From positions 186,001 to 250,000 of the forward strand of contig NZ_RWGU01000050.1 in the NCBI RefSeq assembly GCF_003944755.1: a stretch of DNA of 64,000 bases, read 5' to 3'. The notes beneath the pieces were generated by a model. That model was given only the letters and a program-made list of their open reading frames with translations. It did not search any database and had not been told where the DNA came from. The position numbers and the translations under genes were made by a program. The stretch's first letter is position 1. Every line of letters starts with the position of its first letter. The stretch comes from Rhodovulum robiginosum. GTDB lineage: Bacteria > Pseudomonadota > Alphaproteobacteria > Rhodobacterales > Rhodobacteraceae. Positions 62,389 to 64,000 of this stretch are shown in pieces.

Positions 62389-63756
62389 TCAGAACGTCGA
62401 GCGGAATCCCACGGTCAGGCCGATCTCTTCGGATTCGTAAAGCGAGATGTTCGATCTGTTCGAGACCGCGTTCAGCCCGATCTCGGGGGCAAAGCCGTAT
62501 TGCGCAAACTCGGGCAAGACAACGCTGACCGCGAGGCGGAACCGGTCGTCCTCTCGCGGGGCGCCGCCATAAAGCGGCTTGTCGTAGTCGCGCCGCTCAT
62601 AGGCCAGCGACGCGCTGAAATAGGCCCCCGCGACGGGTTTGGCGCGGTCGTAGCTCAGCGTCAGGATCTGCGCGTCATGGGCCACGGCGGCGGCCTCCGA
62701 CACAGTGTCGCGCAGGCCAAAGCCGAGGGTCACGCGGTCGCCGCCGTCCAGCCGCCGGCCGAATTCGGCAAGGCCCGTCACGACTGTGGAGTCAAAGATT
62801 GAATTGTCGTCGCGCCACTGGCCTTCGCTGGAAAGCGTCAGCTTGACTCCCATCCGCGGGGTCAGCGCAAAGGATTGCCCCAACTCCGCACGGACGATGT
62901 CGGCCAGCGGGTCGCCACCGTAAAACACCTTGCCGACGCCGAAATCGAAGCTCGTCACCCCGCGCCTACCTTCGCCTGGCCAGCGCACGCCGAAATTCAA
63001 TTCTCCGCTCTGGTAGGCAAGGTCGCCCGCGTCGAGATCGGGCGCCTTCTCTTTGGCATCGGAGGACAGCCGGTAGGCGCGCCCATAGAGGTTGGCGCCC
63101 ACATGCATCAGCGCGCCGTCGCCGGCGCGAAAGCGATAGCGGGTGGCCGCGCCATAGGAGAATTCCAGGCCCGACAGCGCCTGCGCCGATCCGCTGAGAA
63201 GGAAGGGCACGCCGCCGATAATGATCGTATCGGATTCCGCGCCATCGTTGATGTTGGACGACGGCGTTACCGCGAAATGCAGTTGGCTGGACCAAGGGTT
63301 GCGGCTGCGCACATAGCGGTAGTCGCGGGCGGCCATGGCCTCGCGCCGGTCGTCTGGCGCGGTCTGTGCGGCGCGGCGCAGCCAGATCTGGGCCCAGGTC
63401 CGCTGACCCGCCGACGACATCGCCTGCGCCGTGACCATGGCGGCGGCATAGCGGTCGGCATCGGTTTCGGCCACGCGCCAGGCGGCGCGGCCGGCGTCGA
63501 TTGCGGTGTCGTAAAGCCCCAGGTTGCGCGCCGCGCGTGCCTTGACTGTCAACGCGTAACCGTCATCGGGGTCGCGCGCGAGGAGCGCCTCTGCCAGCCG
63601 TAATGCGATCTCGTCCTCGCCGCGGGCCACCGCCGCGGCGGCCGTGGCGCGCATTTCTTCGGGCGACAGGCGGGCCGGTTCGGCAAGACCGGCGCCCGCC
63701 GTGAGGGCGAGCGCCAGGCTGAGTGCGACCTGCCGCAGGACGGAGGGCAGGCGCAT
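62389..63756 (-). CDS. Slam-like outer-membrane protein (TPR + DUF560-type barrel)
   Basis: 455 aa. Signal peptide (VALSLALALTAGAGLA), then a TPR-like helical region (about 30-140: GEDEIALRLAEALLARDPDDGYALTVKARAARNLG in parts), then from about 155 a beta-barrel with alternating strands, ending in VGFRSTF whose terminal Phe is the usual outer-membrane insertion signal. TPR followed by a barrel of about 300 residues is the architecture of Slam, the surface lipoprotein assembly modulator. The gene starts 5 bases after the stop of a TbpB-like gene, as Slam genes sit next to their lipoprotein substrate. A generic TPR-porin is the alternative. Confidence 0.65.
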   Translation of the reverse strand: MRLPSVLRQVALSLALALTAGAGLAEPARLSPEEMRATAAAAVARGEDEIALRLAEALLARDPDDGYALTVKARAARNLGLYDTAIDAGRAAWRVAETDADRYAAAMVTAQAMSSAGQRTWAQIWLRRAAQTAPDDRREAMAARDYRYVRSRNPWSSQLHFAVTPSSNINDGAESDTIIIGGVPFLLSGSAQALSGLEFSYGAATRYRFRAGDGALMHVGANLYGRAYRLSSDAKEKAPDLDAGDLAYQSGELNFGVRWPGEGRRGVTSFDFGVGKVFYGGDPLADIVRAELGQSFALTPRMGVKLTLSSEGQWRDDNSIFDSTVVTGLAEFGRRLDGGDRVTLGFGLRDTVSEAAAVAHDAQILTLSYDRAKPVAGAYFSASLAYERRDYDKPLYGGAPREDDRFRLAVSVVLPEFAQYGFAPEIGLNAVSNRSNISLYESEEIGLTVGFRSTF

Positions 63757-63761
63757 GGCGT

Positions 63762-64000
63762 TTACGGCCGGTAGAGGATGAAGCCGCCGGTTTCGCGCAC
63801 GGTCACGCCCTCGGCGCGCGGGTCTTCGGCGGTGACGGCGATGATGCCCACCACCTCTTCGGCGTTGTCGCCGGAGAGCACCGCGTAGTAGTTGCCGTCT
63901 TCGTAGACTTCAGCCGAGCCGCTGTTGGTCTGCACGAAGCTGCGCACGCTGCCGGTCAGCTCGCCATTGGTGTCCAGCGCGTCGGGCGAGATCACGAAGC
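63762..64000 (-). CDS. C-terminal end of a TbpB-like surface protein (partial)
   Basis: Only the last 78 residues are inside the window; the frame is open through the right edge. The sequence shows beta-hairpins of a small barrel: SAEVYEDGNYYAVLSGDNAEEVVGIIAV (quoted in parts), where GDNAEEVVG resembles the GPNAEEVGG stretch of TbpB/HpuA-type barrel domains. It lies 5 bases upstream of the Slam-like gene. Transport to the cell surface by Slam is inferred. The lipobox and ligand-binding lobes would lie outside the window. Confidence 0.5.
   Translation of the reverse strand, partial: FVISPDALDTNGELTGSVRSFVQTNSGSAEVYEDGNYYAVLSGDNAEEVVGIIAVTAEDPRAEGVTVRETGGFILYRP

Overview
The window is high-G+C alphaproteobacterial chromosome, almost certainly from the Rhodobacteraceae (Rhodobacter/Paracoccus/Roseobacter relatives). 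The evidence is a PccR (ScfR-type) propionate regulator with TTTGCAAA sites, pccB/pccA/methylmalonyl-CoA mutase in one neighbourhood, an HdaA-type DnaA regulator next to ppk1, an LdtR-type MarR regulator, several DUF1194 VWA proteins, SdhE, and short GC hairpin elements at gene ends. No rRNA, tRNA, CRISPR array, intact insertion sequence or prophage is visible. Genes are tightly packed, many overlapping by 1-8 bases.

Layout. 1-8.8 kb: partial guanine deaminase, MgtE, 5-formyl-THF cyclo-ligase, YmdB-type phosphodiesterase, two convergent SLC13 permeases and YebC. 9-16.9 kb: an output-less haem sensor, dapD with a small partner, a LOG-family protein, a HELVHH secreted protein, a DMT exporter, hemerythrin, a DUF465 protein, a CoxG-like protein and the PccR regulator. 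17-30 kb: propionyl-CoA region, with Bcr/CflA exporter, pccB, RidA, small lipoproteins, pccA, a membrane protein, methylmalonyl-CoA mutase, a VOC protein and a GNAT enzyme. Together pccB, pccA and mcm take propionyl-CoA to succinyl-CoA (an epimerase is not seen), with PccR as the likely regulator. 30-38 kb: TerB/J-domain protein, nuclease-fold protein, and a minus-strand run permease - hdaA - ppk1 - ppx. 38-45 kb: proS, an alginate-lyase-like protein, an orphan NifQ, lolC/E-lolD, and a phosphotransferase-like protein. 45-47 kb: two paralogous cytochromes c flanking a VWA protein. 46.7-48 kb: a small accessory patch with two GTAGGGTGGG palindromes, a lone IS5/IS903-type terminal repeat and an AT-rich gene of unknown function. 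48-58 kb: parE, ppk2, methyltransferase, peroxiredoxin, MATE exporter, a short MgtE, aspC, XRE regulator, sdhE, LdtR. 58-64 kb: a Tat-exported beta-helix protein, two DUF1194 proteins with a glyoxalase, and a Slam-like outer-membrane protein directly downstream of a partial TbpB-like gene.

Most interesting signals: three promoters with FNR-type boxes at exactly the same class II spacing (upstream of the DUF465 gene, a cytochrome c and ppk2); paired TTTGC half-sites at both pccR and pccB; the Slam/TbpB-like pair at the right edge; an alginate-lyase-family protein that has lost its catalytic histidine; and a NifQ protein with no nitrogenase genes nearby.
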